Assembly: GCA_009843635.1 (NCBI GenBank)
Contig: VYDB01000046.1
Span: forward strand, 14,898 to 48,720
Origin: Gammaproteobacteria bacterium
GTDB lineage: Bacteria > Pseudomonadota > Gammaproteobacteria > Pseudomonadales > Azotimanducaceae
DNA length: 33,823 bases
Reading direction: 5' to 3'
Shown: positions 14,389 through 22,651 of the stretch, piece by piece
Layout of the letters: every line of letters starts with the position of its first letter
Numbering within the stretch: the stretch's first letter is position 1
Made by a program: the position numbers and the translations under genes
Notes under the pieces: model-generated
The model's input: the letters and a program-made list of their open reading frames with translations, nothing else
Databases searched by the model: none
What the model was told of the DNA's origin: nothing

Positions 14389-15411
14389 TCAACGCCGCGG
14401 TTCCACGATGATTTTCGCGTGTTGCTGCGGCGAGCTCAACGCCTCGAAGGCGTCGGCCACTTCGTTGAGGCCCACGCGTCCAGTGACCAGGCCCTCCACC
14501 GCTAGGGTGCCTTCGGCGATGCCCTTCAGGGTTTCGGCGAACTCCGCCAAGCTGTAGCCGAGCACGAACTGGACGTTCAGCTCCTTGTTGACGGCGATCA
14601 GGGGCCGAATGTGGTCGGTTTGCAGGCACACGCCCACCACGACGATGCGGGCGTTGCGCGGCGCACCGAGAAAGACGCCGTCCAGCATGCCGGGCACGCC
14701 GACGCATTCAAACACCACGAGATCCTTGGCGGCGCGGATGTCCGGCTGCTCGAACGGATCAGCCTGCGCCGGGTCGAGCAGCAGATCGGCCCCTTGCGCG
14801 GCGGCAAAGTCCCGTCGGCCGGGCGAGAAGTCGGTGGCGATGATGGCGCCGGCACCGGCCGCCTTGAGCGCCGTGACCACCGCCAGCCCCACCGGCCCGC
14901 AACCAAGCACCAACGCCGTCACGCCCTCGCCCACCGCCGCCTTGCGCACGGCGTGCAGCCCCACCGCCATGGGCTCGGTCAGCGCGGCCAAGTGGGCCGG
15001 CGTGCCCGCGGGCACCGGCAGTGCCAAGCGCTCCGACAGCAAGAAGCACTCCGCGAACGCGCCGTGGGCCTCGTCGGAATAGCCGATGGGCAGGGCCGCG
15101 GCCCTGGTGAGCACCGGCACTGAGCAGAGCACGGCACCTGGCTTGAGCTCGCGTTCGGTATCCGGCCCATAGTCAATCAATTCGGCGGCAAACTCGTGGC
15201 CGAGCACCACTGGGTCGAAGGTGGTGAGCTTGAAGGCGCCACCCGCCTCCCGGCTGGTGGCCACGAACTCGTCCGTGTGGGCGGCGGCGTGGAGGTCGGA
15301 GCCGCAGATGCCGCAGGCCAAGGAGCGGACCAGCAATTCTCCCGGCCCCGGCTCGGGCATCTCCAGGTCGTCCACCCAGATGCGGCCCCTTTGCATCAGC
15401 GCCGCGCGCAT
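14389..15411 (-). CDS. Zinc-type alcohol dehydrogenase (medium-chain dehydrogenase/reductase), 340 aa
   Basis: An MDR-superfamily oxidoreductase. The catalytic zinc ligands are visible in CGICGSDLH (second Cys, about residue 36) and GHEFAAE (His72, Glu73). The coenzyme-binding ALVLGCGPVGLAVV lies near residue 165-180. The four-cysteine structural-zinc loop that most tetrameric alcohol dehydrogenases carry after the catalytic domain start is absent. The corresponding stretch reads SVPVLTRAAALPIGYSDEAH. The start ATG 15411 gives the expected N-terminus MRAALMQRGRIWVDDL. It is divergent from the first PhyH gene with about 65 bases between them. Likely an NAD(P)-dependent alcohol or sorbitol-type dehydrogenase; substrate unknown. 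Confidence 0.9.
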   Translation of the reverse strand: MRAALMQRGRIWVDDLEMPEPGPGELLVRSLACGICGSDLHAAAHTDEFVATSREAGGAFKLTTFDPVVLGHEFAAELIDYGPDTERELKPGAVLCSVPVLTRAAALPIGYSDEAHGAFAECFLLSERLALPVPAGTPAHLAALTEPMAVGLHAVRKAAVGEGVTALVLGCGPVGLAVVTALKAAGAGAIIATDFSPGRRDFAAAQGADLLLDPAQADPFEQPDIRAAKDLVVFECVGVPGMLDGVFLGAPRNARIVVVGVCLQTDHIRPLIAVNKELNVQFVLGYSLAEFAETLKGIAEGTLAVEGLVTGRVGLNEVADAFEALSSPQQHAKIIVEPRR

Positions 15412-15478
15412 CAGGCCGCGGCTCGCGTTTCGTGCTTCATGGTGTCACCATAACCAAGACGGGCATTGGCGTGAAGAC

Positions 15479-16318
15479 ATGCTGACAGCTAAGGACATCA
15501 AGCAATTCCACGACTCAGGGTACTGCGTATCTCCAGTCGTGTTTGATGCGGAGCAGATACGGCAGGCGCGCCATGCCGTGGACCGAGTCTATGCGGGCGA
15601 TCTGGACGACGGACGATCATGGCCCTTTATGGAGCCAGTGACCCGCGACGGGCCCTATGACGTTCGCACCACCGGGCCCTATGACGTTCGCACCACATTG
15701 TTCTCGGCCTATGTGAACCGAACCATTCGGTCCATGGCCGCCAACGAAGTCCTGGTGGGCATGGCGGCGGCCTTGTTGGGTTGTGAAGCGGTGCGCCTGT
15801 GGCAGGACCAAGCCATCTGGAAACCGGGCACCGGCGGCCTGTTGGTTGATAACGGCGACATTGGCTTTCACCAAGACTATTCCTATTGGCAAGACAGCTC
15901 GACGACCAACATGGTCAGCGCCAACATCGCCTTGCAGGACGTGACGGCGGAGAACGGCGCGTTGCGCATGATTCCAGGCTCGCACAAATTGGGGTTGCTC
16001 AGTGACGTCGGCGCGTTTTTCGACAGGAACTTGAACGAGACCCGCCAGCGGCTTCAAGCTGACTTGGGCGTGCGAGAGGATGTGCCCATCGAGCTCAAAG
16101 CCGGCCAGGTTTCGTTCCATCATTCGCTGACGATTCACTGTTCCGGGCCCAACACCAGCGCGTCGCGTCGTCTGGTGCTCGCGCCCGCCTACATTGCGGA
16201 TGGCACCTTTTACAGGAACGAGGGGCAACCCTTCTGTCCGCACGGTCTGTTACTGGGCGACGACCGCCAGCATGGCACGCCCTTCGCGGGTGAGTTTTTC
16301 CCCTTGCTGCGACCATGA
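15479..16318 (+). CDS. Phytanoyl-CoA dioxygenase (PhyH) family protein, 279 aa
   Basis: A non-heme iron(II)/2-oxoglutarate oxygenase of the PhyH type. The facial triad is seen as HQDYSYW (His131, Asp133) and IHCSGPNTS (His220), with an Arg about ten residues later as the expected 2-oxoglutarate contact. The GALRMIPGSHKLG stretch is the family signature. ATG 15479 gives the usual N-terminus MLTAKDIKQFHDSGY; the frame is open further but without family similarity. Residues 58-65 and 66-73 are a perfect tandem duplication (GPYDVRTT twice). The stop overlaps the next PhyH start as ATGA. Substrate cannot be told. Confidence 0.92.
   Translation: MLTAKDIKQFHDSGYCVSPVVFDAEQIRQARHAVDRVYAGDLDDGRSWPFMEPVTRDGPYDVRTTGPYDVRTTLFSAYVNRTIRSMAANEVLVGMAAALLGCEAVRLWQDQAIWKPGTGGLLVDNGDIGFHQDYSYWQDSSTTNMVSANIALQDVTAENGALRMIPGSHKLGLLSDVGAFFDRNLNETRQRLQADLGVREDVPIELKAGQVSFHHSLTIHCSGPNTSASRRLVLAPAYIADGTFYRNEGQPFCPHGLLLGDDRQHGTPFAGEFFPLLRP
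15650..15697 (+). repeat. 24-base tandem duplication inside the first PhyH gene
   Basis: Two copies of a 24-base unit (15650-15673 and 15674-15697) differ only at the last base. The insertion keeps the frame and adds eight residues, GPYDVRTT, before the catalytic core. The near identity of the copies suggests a recent slippage event. Confidence 0.93.
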
Positions 16319-17088
16319 GTGGGGAGTCCGATCAACTCGCTTCATTGGCGCCCTCCGCCCTGGAGCGCGACGGTTACTTCGTGGCAAGGGGACTGGCCGA
16401 TGCGGCCTTGATTGAGAGGGTTCGTGCGACGGTTGAAGCGGCGCTGCATCCACTGATGGGGCCGGTCGAGTTCGAGGCGGAGGTGGGTTACCCCGGCGCT
16501 CCTCCCCACCTTGAATCCCGAGGCGGCCGCACGCCGCGCCGGCTGCTGCACGCCGCCTCCCGCTTTCCGGCGCTGGGCGATTGGGCGCGCAGCGCCGCCG
16601 TGGCCAACATCCTCCAGCCTTGGCTGGGTGCCGAGGCGCTGCTCTCCCAATGCCACCACAACTGCGTGATGACCAAGCACCCCGGCTACAGCAGCGCCAC
16701 CCTGTGGCACCAGGACATTCGCTACTGGTCCTTCGACCGGCCCGAACTGCTGTCCGTGTGGCTGGCGCTGGGCGAGGAGAACAGCCGCAACGGTGCGCTC
16801 AGGATCATTCCCGGCAGCCATAGGCTGCATCTAGACCGGGGGCGCTTCGACCGGGACCTGTTCCTGCGCCCGGACCTTAAGGAGAACAAGGCGCTCATCC
16901 GCCGCTCCCGGGAAGTGGCCTTAGCGCCGGGCGATGTGCTGTTCTTCCACTGCCGGGCCATGCATGCCGCCGGGGTCAACCGCAGCGATCAGATCAAGCT
17001 GTCCTGCGTGTTCACCTACCACGCCGCGGACAACCGCCCGATACCGAACACGCGCTCAGACCGCTACCCAGGGCTGCCGCTCGGCTAG
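16315..17088 (+). CDS. Second phytanoyl-CoA dioxygenase (PhyH) family protein, 257 aa
   Basis: Another Fe(II)/2-oxoglutarate oxygenase. WHQDIRYWSF supplies His132 and Asp134, FHCRAMHAAGVN supplies His217, and GALRIIPGSHRLH is the family signature. It overlaps the preceding PhyH gene by four bases, so the two are translationally coupled. They share only motif-level similarity, so they are diverged members, not a recent duplicate. Its stop overlaps by four bases the stop of the convergent acyl-CoA dehydrogenase. The pair may act in sequence on one substrate. Confidence 0.92.
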   Translation: MSGESDQLASLAPSALERDGYFVARGLADAALIERVRATVEAALHPLMGPVEFEAEVGYPGAPPHLESRGGRTPRRLLHAASRFPALGDWARSAAVANILQPWLGAEALLSQCHHNCVMTKHPGYSSATLWHQDIRYWSFDRPELLSVWLALGEENSRNGALRIIPGSHRLHLDRGRFDRDLFLRPDLKENKALIRRSREVALAPGDVLFFHCRAMHAAGVNRSDQIKLSCVFTYHAADNRPIPNTRSDRYPGLPLG

Positions 17089-18182
17089 ATCACCCCCTTG
17101 TCCAAGTCCAGCTTGCCGCGGGCGAGATTGAGCCGCAGCACGTCGGATGCGCCCTCCGCCAGCCGCCAGGCGCGCACCCGGCGGTACAGGCTTTCCAAGG
17201 GATGGCCCACGACCAGGGCGCCGCCGCCGACCAACTGGATGCCCGCATCGACGATCTCGGTAATGGCTTCGGTGGCGAACACCTTGCACATGATGCCTTC
17301 GTTGACCGTGTTGGCGCCGTTTTCCGCCAGGCGGGCGGTGCGGTAGAGCATGCTGCGGGCGGCGAACGCCTTGATGCGCATGTCCGCGTAGCGCAGCCGC
17401 ACGCCCTCCTTGGCGCCCCGCGGCGTTCCCTTGCGGTCCGGTTGGTGCAGGTGGGCGGTGACGGTGTCGATCACCCAGCGGGCAAGACCCACGCACTGGG
17501 CGGCAATCAGCAGCCGAGTGTCGCCGATTTGGCCCAGCGCCCTAGGCAGCCCTTCGCCCGGTTGGCCGATGATGTGCGTCCTAGGCACACGGACGGCATT
17601 GAATTCAAAGGCGGCGTGGTGGCTGCCGTCCAAGGATTCGAAACGCTGCGTCATTGCCAGGCCGGGGCTTGAGGTCTCGACCACCGCGAGCGCCGGTCCC
17701 GCTTCGTCGATGCGCACCAAGGTGTTGATGAAGTCGGCATCGGCACCACCGGTCACGTAGGACTTGCAGCCGTTGACGATCAAGGTCTCGCCATCGAAAC
17801 GGCCCGTCACCGGCCTATCCTCCGGTTCGGTGAAGCCGAACGCCGCCCGTTTCTCGCCGCGCAGCATGGGTTCGAGGAAGTCGCTCGCCAAGGGCTCCCC
17901 GCAGTTGGCCAGCACCCCCGGGCCGGGGCCGAAAACCGCTTCCAGCCAAGGTGGATTGTGGGCCGCCAGCTCCTCGCGCACGATCGTCAGCGCCAGCGGG
18001 CCCGCCGCCGTGCCGCCATATTCCCTGGGTTGGGTCATGGCGTAGAAGCCTTCCGCCTGGGCCGCCGCAATCACCTTGGCCCGCGCGTCGGCCTGGCCCG
18101 CCAAGGGCAGCAGGGTCGATTCCGCGAAGCCTTTGGCGCGCTCGCGCAAGGCCTTGAGTTCGGCGTCAAGAGATTCGGGCAT
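17085..18182 (-). CDS. Acyl-CoA dehydrogenase family protein, 365 aa
   Basis: The middle domain is FGFTEPEDRPVTGRFDGETL with VNGCKSYVTGGADADFINTL. The C-terminal helical domain contains VGLARWVIDTVTAHLHQPDR and, near the end, WRLAEGASDVLRLNLARGKL. That last segment retains a Glu in the position of the common catalytic base. The N-terminal domain is short. ATG 18182 has no ribosome site in the 13 bases before a palindromic element begins (18196), so its natural leader may have been replaced by that element. It is slightly shorter than typical 380-400 residue members. Confidence 0.9.
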   Translation of the reverse strand: MPESLDAELKALRERAKGFAESTLLPLAGQADARAKVIAAAQAEGFYAMTQPREYGGTAAGPLALTIVREELAAHNPPWLEAVFGPGPGVLANCGEPLASDFLEPMLRGEKRAAFGFTEPEDRPVTGRFDGETLIVNGCKSYVTGGADADFINTLVRIDEAGPALAVVETSSPGLAMTQRFESLDGSHHAAFEFNAVRVPRTHIIGQPGEGLPRALGQIGDTRLLIAAQCVGLARWVIDTVTAHLHQPDRKGTPRGAKEGVRLRYADMRIKAFAARSMLYRTARLAENGANTVNEGIMCKVFATEAITEIVDAGIQLVGGGALVVGHPLESLYRRVRAWRLAEGASDVLRLNLARGKLDLDKGVI

Positions 18183-18195
18183 TGGGATTCGTCCG

Positions 18196-18355
18196 GTGTC
18201 CTGTCCCGCGAATTAAGTGGGTTTTAGGCGCTAGGCCGTTTGGGTTCCCGGCAAGGCGCGACGACGCGGTGTGGCAGGCCCCACACAAGGAGGAGCAACG
18301 CAGCCGGGGGCCGAAACGGCCACGCATAATCGCACTTATTCGCGGGACAGGACAC
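18196..18355. mobile_element. MITE-like near-palindromic element, 160 bp
   Basis: The two ends are inverted repeats. GTGTCCTGTCCCGCGAAT on the left reappears as its reverse complement on the right, followed on both arms by AAGTG with a one-base offset. Inner parts also match imperfectly (GGCCGTTT and CCCGG on each arm), and the centre is a perfect hairpin GTGTGG-CAGGCC-CCACAC. The whole element is thus a long snap-back, with no coding capacity. No target-site duplication is evident. It lies between two minus-strand genes and ends 14 bases upstream of the acyl-CoA dehydrogenase start. Confidence 0.8.
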
Positions 18356-18383
18356 TCGAGGAGCGCCTACAGAGCCGGTCGGC

Positions 18384-18755
18384 CTACAAGGCCGGCGCGA
18401 CCAAGATGGCGACGATCAGCAGGAGGCACAGCACCATCACTGCGAAGGCGTAGAAGACCAGGCTCTCCCGGCGGGCCGAGCGTTTAAGGAACTGCTCCAC
18501 CGCTTCCGGCTCGCTGGCCGTCATGGCGCTGGTGAGGCGGTAGCGGGTGATGCCGTCACGCTTCGGCAGCCGCACGAACAATTCCGGGGTGCGGTCCAGC
18601 ATGCGGACCACATCCGCGAAGGCAATGCCCGTGTGGCGGGACAATTGCGTGGGATGCAAGCCCTTCCCCGGGTGGCTCAAAAAGCACTGGTACAGGTCGA
18701 ACAGCCGGCGAATCTTGCCGCGAAATCTGAAGTTGAAGGGAATCAGGCCGAACAT
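18384..18755 (-). CDS. Small helix-turn-helix-like protein with a C-terminal membrane anchor, 123 aa
   Basis: Not a family I can name. Residues 15-80 look like a winged helix (LFDLYQCFLSHPGKGLHPTQ, then LSRHTGIAFADVVRMLDRTP and a basic wing RLPKRDGITRYRL). A single hydrophobic helix ends the protein (FYAFAVMVLCLLLIVAILVA), preceded by Lys/Arg, as in tail-anchored proteins. ATG 18755 has a GAGGG four bases upstream that overlaps the cmoB stop. The gene is therefore the third member of the cmoA-cmoB operon. A membrane-tethered DNA-binding role is possible but is inference only. Confidence 0.72.
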   Translation of the reverse strand: MFGLIPFNFRFRGKIRRLFDLYQCFLSHPGKGLHPTQLSRHTGIAFADVVRMLDRTPELFVRLPKRDGITRYRLTSAMTASEPEAVEQFLKRSARRESLVFYAFAVMVLCLLLIVAILVAPAL

Positions 18756-18760
18756 GGCCC

Positions 18761-19720
18761 TCAATTTAGGTTCCTCGCCGCCGCAACGCAACGTCTGGGC
18801 GCTGGATGACCTTCGACGGTTCGCCCGGCATCGTCGGGATTCAGGGCCTCGGCCAGGGATTCGAAACGCATCCAGGGCGTCGAACGCTGCTCGGCGTGGG
18901 TGGTGGCGGCAATGTCGATGACCCGCGCTTCCTCGAATCCGGCTGCAGCCATGGCGTTCAGCAAGCTTATTGGGGTCGGAATCTCGAAGACGTTGCGCAT
19001 TCGGGCGTAACGTCCGGCTGGGCGCAGCGGCGCGGCGCTCTCGACGATGAGGGTTTCCACGATGACTTGACCACCCGTCTTGAGGCTACGGCACAAGCGC
19101 CTGAGATGCTCGCCCGGGTCGCGCTGATGGTAGAGCACCCCCATGCTGAACGCGGCATCGAACCGAGCCTCGGTGAGCCGCTCCGGCAACTGCTCGAAGC
19201 GAATGGGCAGCACCGCATTGCGGTGGTCGCCCGCGTAGTGGTTGATGGCTTGATGCTGCATGTGGAACAGGGGCGTGGCGTCGATGCCGACTACCCGCCG
19301 AGCCCCGGCCTGCAGCATCCGCCAGCCGAAGTAGCCGTTGCCGCAGCCGACGTCGAGCACCTGAGCGCCCGCCAAGTCCACCGCCGGCGCCACCCGGCGC
19401 CATTTCAGGTCAGAGCGCCATTCCGCATCGACGCGCACGCCGAACAGGTCGAACGGCCCCTTGCGCCAGGGATGCAGGGCTTGCAGGGCTTCCCGCACCA
19501 GAGTTCGGTGGTCGGGCGCCAAGCCGCCGGCAACCGCAACCACATCGCCGTAGTCGGTCCGAATGGAGCGGGCTTGAGGCAAACAATCCAACGCGGCCTG
19601 CCAGCGGCCGCAGTCGCCGTGCCGGTGGAGGTTGGCGAACAGCGTTGCGTCCAGCTCGGCCCACTCCGGCAACGTCTCATGGAGCGCTGCGAAGCGGGTA
19701 TCCGGCACTAGCGCCTTCAT
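18761..19720 (-). CDS. cmoB: tRNA U34 carboxymethyltransferase CmoB, 319 aa
   Basis: CmoB transfers the carboxymethyl group of carboxy-S-adenosylmethionine to 5-hydroxyuridine at tRNA position 34, giving cmo5U. The diagnostic block LHPWRKGPFDLFGVRVDAEW near residue 82-101 and VLDVGCGNGYFGWRML (121-136), which binds the cofactor, are intact. FSMGVLYHQRDPGEHL and NVFEIPTPISLLNAM in the second half are also typical. Length equals that of the E. coli protein within a few residues. It starts six bases after cmoA, its cofactor-producing partner. Confidence 0.97.
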   Translation of the reverse strand: MKALVPDTRFAALHETLPEWAELDATLFANLHRHGDCGRWQAALDCLPQARSIRTDYGDVVAVAGGLAPDHRTLVREALQALHPWRKGPFDLFGVRVDAEWRSDLKWRRVAPAVDLAGAQVLDVGCGNGYFGWRMLQAGARRVVGIDATPLFHMQHQAINHYAGDHRNAVLPIRFEQLPERLTEARFDAAFSMGVLYHQRDPGEHLRRLCRSLKTGGQVIVETLIVESAAPLRPAGRYARMRNVFEIPTPISLLNAMAAAGFEEARVIDIAATTHAEQRSTPWMRFESLAEALNPDDAGRTVEGHPAPRRCVAAARNLN

Positions 19721-19726
19721 CCTTGA

Positions 19727-20446
19727 TCAGTCCTTGATAGCGACGAAGGAGCACCAGTTTAGGCAGCGGAACCAAGTGCGCACGGTTTTGAACCCGGCGG
19801 CTTCAAGGCGTCGGCGGTGCTCGGCCTCGGTATCGACGAGCATTACCTTCTCCAGCGCTTCACGCTTCTGGCTGACTTCAAGGCCGCTGTAGCCGTTGGC
19901 CTTCTTGTAAGCGATGTGCAGCGATTCGGACCATGCTTGGTCCGCTTCTCCGCTGAAGCGGATTTTCTCGGAGAGAATGACCAAGCCGCCCGGCAACATG
20001 GCTTGGCCGCAGCGGTCCAGCAAGGCTTGGCGGTCGGCGGGTGGAATGAACTGCAGGACGTAGTTCAGGAGCAGAACACTGGCGCCGGCAACATCTGTTT
20101 GCCGAATGTCCTCTAGGCGGAAGGTCACCCGCGGATCCTCGATGTTCGCTGCCGCCCGGTCCAGCATCGGCGCCGAGGAGTCCACGGCGACAATTCGGCA
20201 TGGCTTGCTGCCTAAGGCGCGCAGCAGAGCCAAGGTGGTGGCACCCTGGGAGCAGCCAAGATCGAAGGCCAAGCCACCTTCCGGGAGGCTTTCAGCAGCG
20301 ATCAGCCCGGTGATCGGAATGACGGTTTCAAAGCCCGGAACGCTGCGCCGTATCATGTCGGGGAACACCTCGGCCACCGCTTCGTCGAAGGCGAAGTCCA
20401 CGATCTGCGAGCGTTTCCTGCGAAAGAGCTGATCCTTAAGGGTCAT
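19727..20446 (-). CDS. cmoA: Carboxy-S-adenosyl-L-methionine synthase CmoA, 239 aa
   Basis: CmoA converts S-adenosylmethionine and prephenate to carboxy-SAM, the cofactor of CmoB. The Rossmann-type cofactor site is AFDLGCSQGATTLALLRAL near residue 60-78. The C-terminal part has the diagnostic ESLHIAYKKANGYSGLEVSQ and FKTVRTWFRCLNWCSFVAIK. First gene of the cmoA-cmoB unit. The 61 bases to the divergent ppk start are AT-rich and should hold both promoters, though I see no clear consensus pair. Confidence 0.97.
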   Translation of the reverse strand: MTLKDQLFRRKRSQIVDFAFDEAVAEVFPDMIRRSVPGFETVIPITGLIAAESLPEGGLAFDLGCSQGATTLALLRALGSKPCRIVAVDSSAPMLDRAAANIEDPRVTFRLEDIRQTDVAGASVLLLNYVLQFIPPADRQALLDRCGQAMLPGGLVILSEKIRFSGEADQAWSESLHIAYKKANGYSGLEVSQKREALEKVMLVDTEAEHRRRLEAAGFKTVRTWFRCLNWCSFVAIKD

Positions 20447-20507
20447 GTGCGGACCGTCGGCGATGTTAAACTGGTTGTTTGATCAACACACATTTTAGCC
20501 TTAGCCC

Positions 20508-22580
20508 GTGGACGCCGAAGCGCTCGCCAATCCGGACCTGTACATCAATCGGGAGCTCTCCCTGCTGGAGTTCCACCTACGGGTGCTGGCCCAGGCTCGG
20601 GACGAGACGCTGCCGCTGCTCGAGCGGCTGCGCTTCCTGTGCATTTCCAGTTCGATCCTCGACGAGTTTTTTGAGATTCGCGTGGCGGGCCTCAAGCAGC
20701 AGGCGGCCTACGGGGTGGTGCAGCGGGGCGCGGACAACCTGTCTCCCGCCGAGCAGCTTCGCCGCATCGCGCCCAAGGCCCGCGACCTCATTGACGAACA
20801 GTACCGGGTGTTGAACGAGGTGCTGCTGCCCGCCTTGGACCAGGAGGGCATCCACTTCATCAACAAGGCCGATTGGAACGCCGCCCAGCGCAAGTGGATC
20901 AAGCGCTACTTCAACCACGAGCTGGCGCCTATCATGAGCCCCATCGGGCTGGATCCGGCCCACCCCTTTCCCGACCCGCTCAACAAGAGCCTAGCCTTCA
21001 TCGTCAACCTCAAGGGCAAGGACGCCTTCGGCCGCAACAGCGGCAAGGCCATCGTGCAGGCGCCCCGCGCCCTGCCCCGGGTGGTGCGGCTGCCGGAGTC
21101 CTGCGCCGACGGCCCCAACGACTTCGTGCTGCTGTCGTCGATCATCGACGCGCACATGGATGAGCTGTTCCCCGGCATGGAGGCCACCGGGGTCTATCAG
21201 TTCCGGGTCACCCGCAACAGCGACCTGTTCGTTGACGAAGAGGAGGTGGACGACTTGCTGCGCGCCCTGGAAGGGGAACTGCCCTCGCGCCGCTACGGCG
21301 AGGCGGTGCGCCTCGAAGTGGCCCAGGACTGCCCGGAGGAGCTTGAGGCCTTCCTCACCGCCCAATTCCAGCTCTCACGAGAGGACGTTTACCGCTGCAA
21401 CGGCCCGGTCAATCTCATGCGCTTGGCCACGGTGCCGGACTTGGTGGAGCGGCCGGACCTCAAGTATCCGGGGTTTCGCCCCGGCGTCCCCGGCGGGGTG
21501 CGCCGCGCCAACGACATGTTCGAGGCCATCGCTGCCGGGGATGTGCTGCTGCACCACCCGTTCGAGTCCTTTGCGCCCTTCCTCGAGTTTCTGCGCCAGG
21601 CCGCCAAGGATCCCGGCGTGCTGTCCATTCGCCAAACCCTCTACCGCACCGGCGCCCAGTCGGCGGTGGTGGAGGCGCTGACCGAGGCCGCCTCCAACGG
21701 CAAGGAGGTGATGGTGGTGATCGAATTGCGGGCGCGCTTCGACGAGGCCGCCAACATCGAGCTCGCCAACCACCTGCAAAGCGCTGGCGCCCAAGTGGTT
21801 TACGGCGTGGTGGGGCACAAGACGCACGCCAAGATGTGCATGGTGATCCGCCGCGAGGGGCGGGCGCTGAAGCGCTACGTGCACCTTGGCACCGGCAATT
21901 ACCACACCAGCACGGCACGGCTCTACACCGACTACGGCCTGTTCACCTGCGACCCGGCGATGGGCAACGACGTGCAGAAGGTTTTTGCGCAGTTGACCGC
22001 CATGGGCAAGGCCGGGCGTCTGAAGAAGCTGCTGCAGTCGCCGTTCACCCTGCACAAGTCGATGCTGGAGTACATCGACGCGGAGGCGGAAAACGCCCGC
22101 AACAATAGGCCGGCCCGGGTGGCGGCGAAAATGAATTCACTGATCGACCGCAGCATCATTCAGGCGCTCTACCGGGCCAGCCAAGCGGGCGTCAAAGTCG
22201 ATTTGATCATACGCGGCATCTGCGCCCTGCGCCCTGGAGTGCCCGGGGTGTCGGAGAATATCCGGGTGCGCTCCATCATCGGCCGCTTCCTGGAACACAC
22301 CCGGGTGTTCTACTTCGAGAACGGCGGGGAATCCAAGGTGTACCTGTCCAGCGCCGATTGGATGGGGCGCAACTTCTTCAACCGGGTGGAGGTATGCTTC
22401 CCCGTTGAGAATGAAGACTTGAAAAAGCGCGTGGTACTTGAATCCATCGACAATTACCTGCAAGATAATTGCCAAGCTTGGCAGCTTGGCGAAGATGGCG
22501 CCTACCGGGCCGCAAGTGGTCCGCCGGCCAAGCGTAAGAGTGCTCAGCAGTCGTTGTTGACCGAGTTGTCCGATCAATAG
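20508..22580 (+). CDS. ppk1: Polyphosphate kinase 1, 690 aa
   Basis: PPK1 reversibly transfers the ATP gamma-phosphate to polyphosphate chains at the inner membrane. The N-terminus INRELSLLEFHLRVLAQ is the classic opening. The two active-site histidines are present in GHKTHAKM (His440, autophosphorylated in the family) and GRFLEHTRVFYF (His597). The phospholipase-D-like C-terminal motif LIIRGICALRPGVPGVSENI lies between them. Length is normal. The only credible start is GTG 20508, as no ATG precedes the conserved region. The matching exopolyphosphatase gene lies one gene away on the opposite strand, with a TonB receptor between. Confidence 0.97.
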   Translation: MDAEALANPDLYINRELSLLEFHLRVLAQARDETLPLLERLRFLCISSSILDEFFEIRVAGLKQQAAYGVVQRGADNLSPAEQLRRIAPKARDLIDEQYRVLNEVLLPALDQEGIHFINKADWNAAQRKWIKRYFNHELAPIMSPIGLDPAHPFPDPLNKSLAFIVNLKGKDAFGRNSGKAIVQAPRALPRVVRLPESCADGPNDFVLLSSIIDAHMDELFPGMEATGVYQFRVTRNSDLFVDEEEVDDLLRALEGELPSRRYGEAVRLEVAQDCPEELEAFLTAQFQLSREDVYRCNGPVNLMRLATVPDLVERPDLKYPGFRPGVPGGVRRANDMFEAIAAGDVLLHHPFESFAPFLEFLRQAAKDPGVLSIRQTLYRTGAQSAVVEALTEAASNGKEVMVVIELRARFDEAANIELANHLQSAGAQVVYGVVGHKTHAKMCMVIRREGRALKRYVHLGTGNYHTSTARLYTDYGLFTCDPAMGNDVQKVFAQLTAMGKAGRLKKLLQSPFTLHKSMLEYIDAEAENARNNRPARVAAKMNSLIDRSIIQALYRASQAGVKVDLIIRGICALRPGVPGVSENIRVRSIIGRFLEHTRVFYFENGGESKVYLSSADWMGRNFFNRVEVCFPVENEDLKKRVVLESIDNYLQDNCQAWQLGEDGAYRAASGPPAKRKSAQQSLLTELSDQ

Positions 22581-22651
22581 CTAAAATTGAGACAAAACGG
22601 AGTTCGCCATTTAGGCACAGTAACTTCATAAAATTCACTTGGGAGATTCCA

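Noticed and set aside
18183-18383. Short plus-strand open frames through the palindromic element
   Set aside because: They translate to Arg/Pro/Gly-rich sequence without a ribosome site, and the inverted-repeat structure explains the region.
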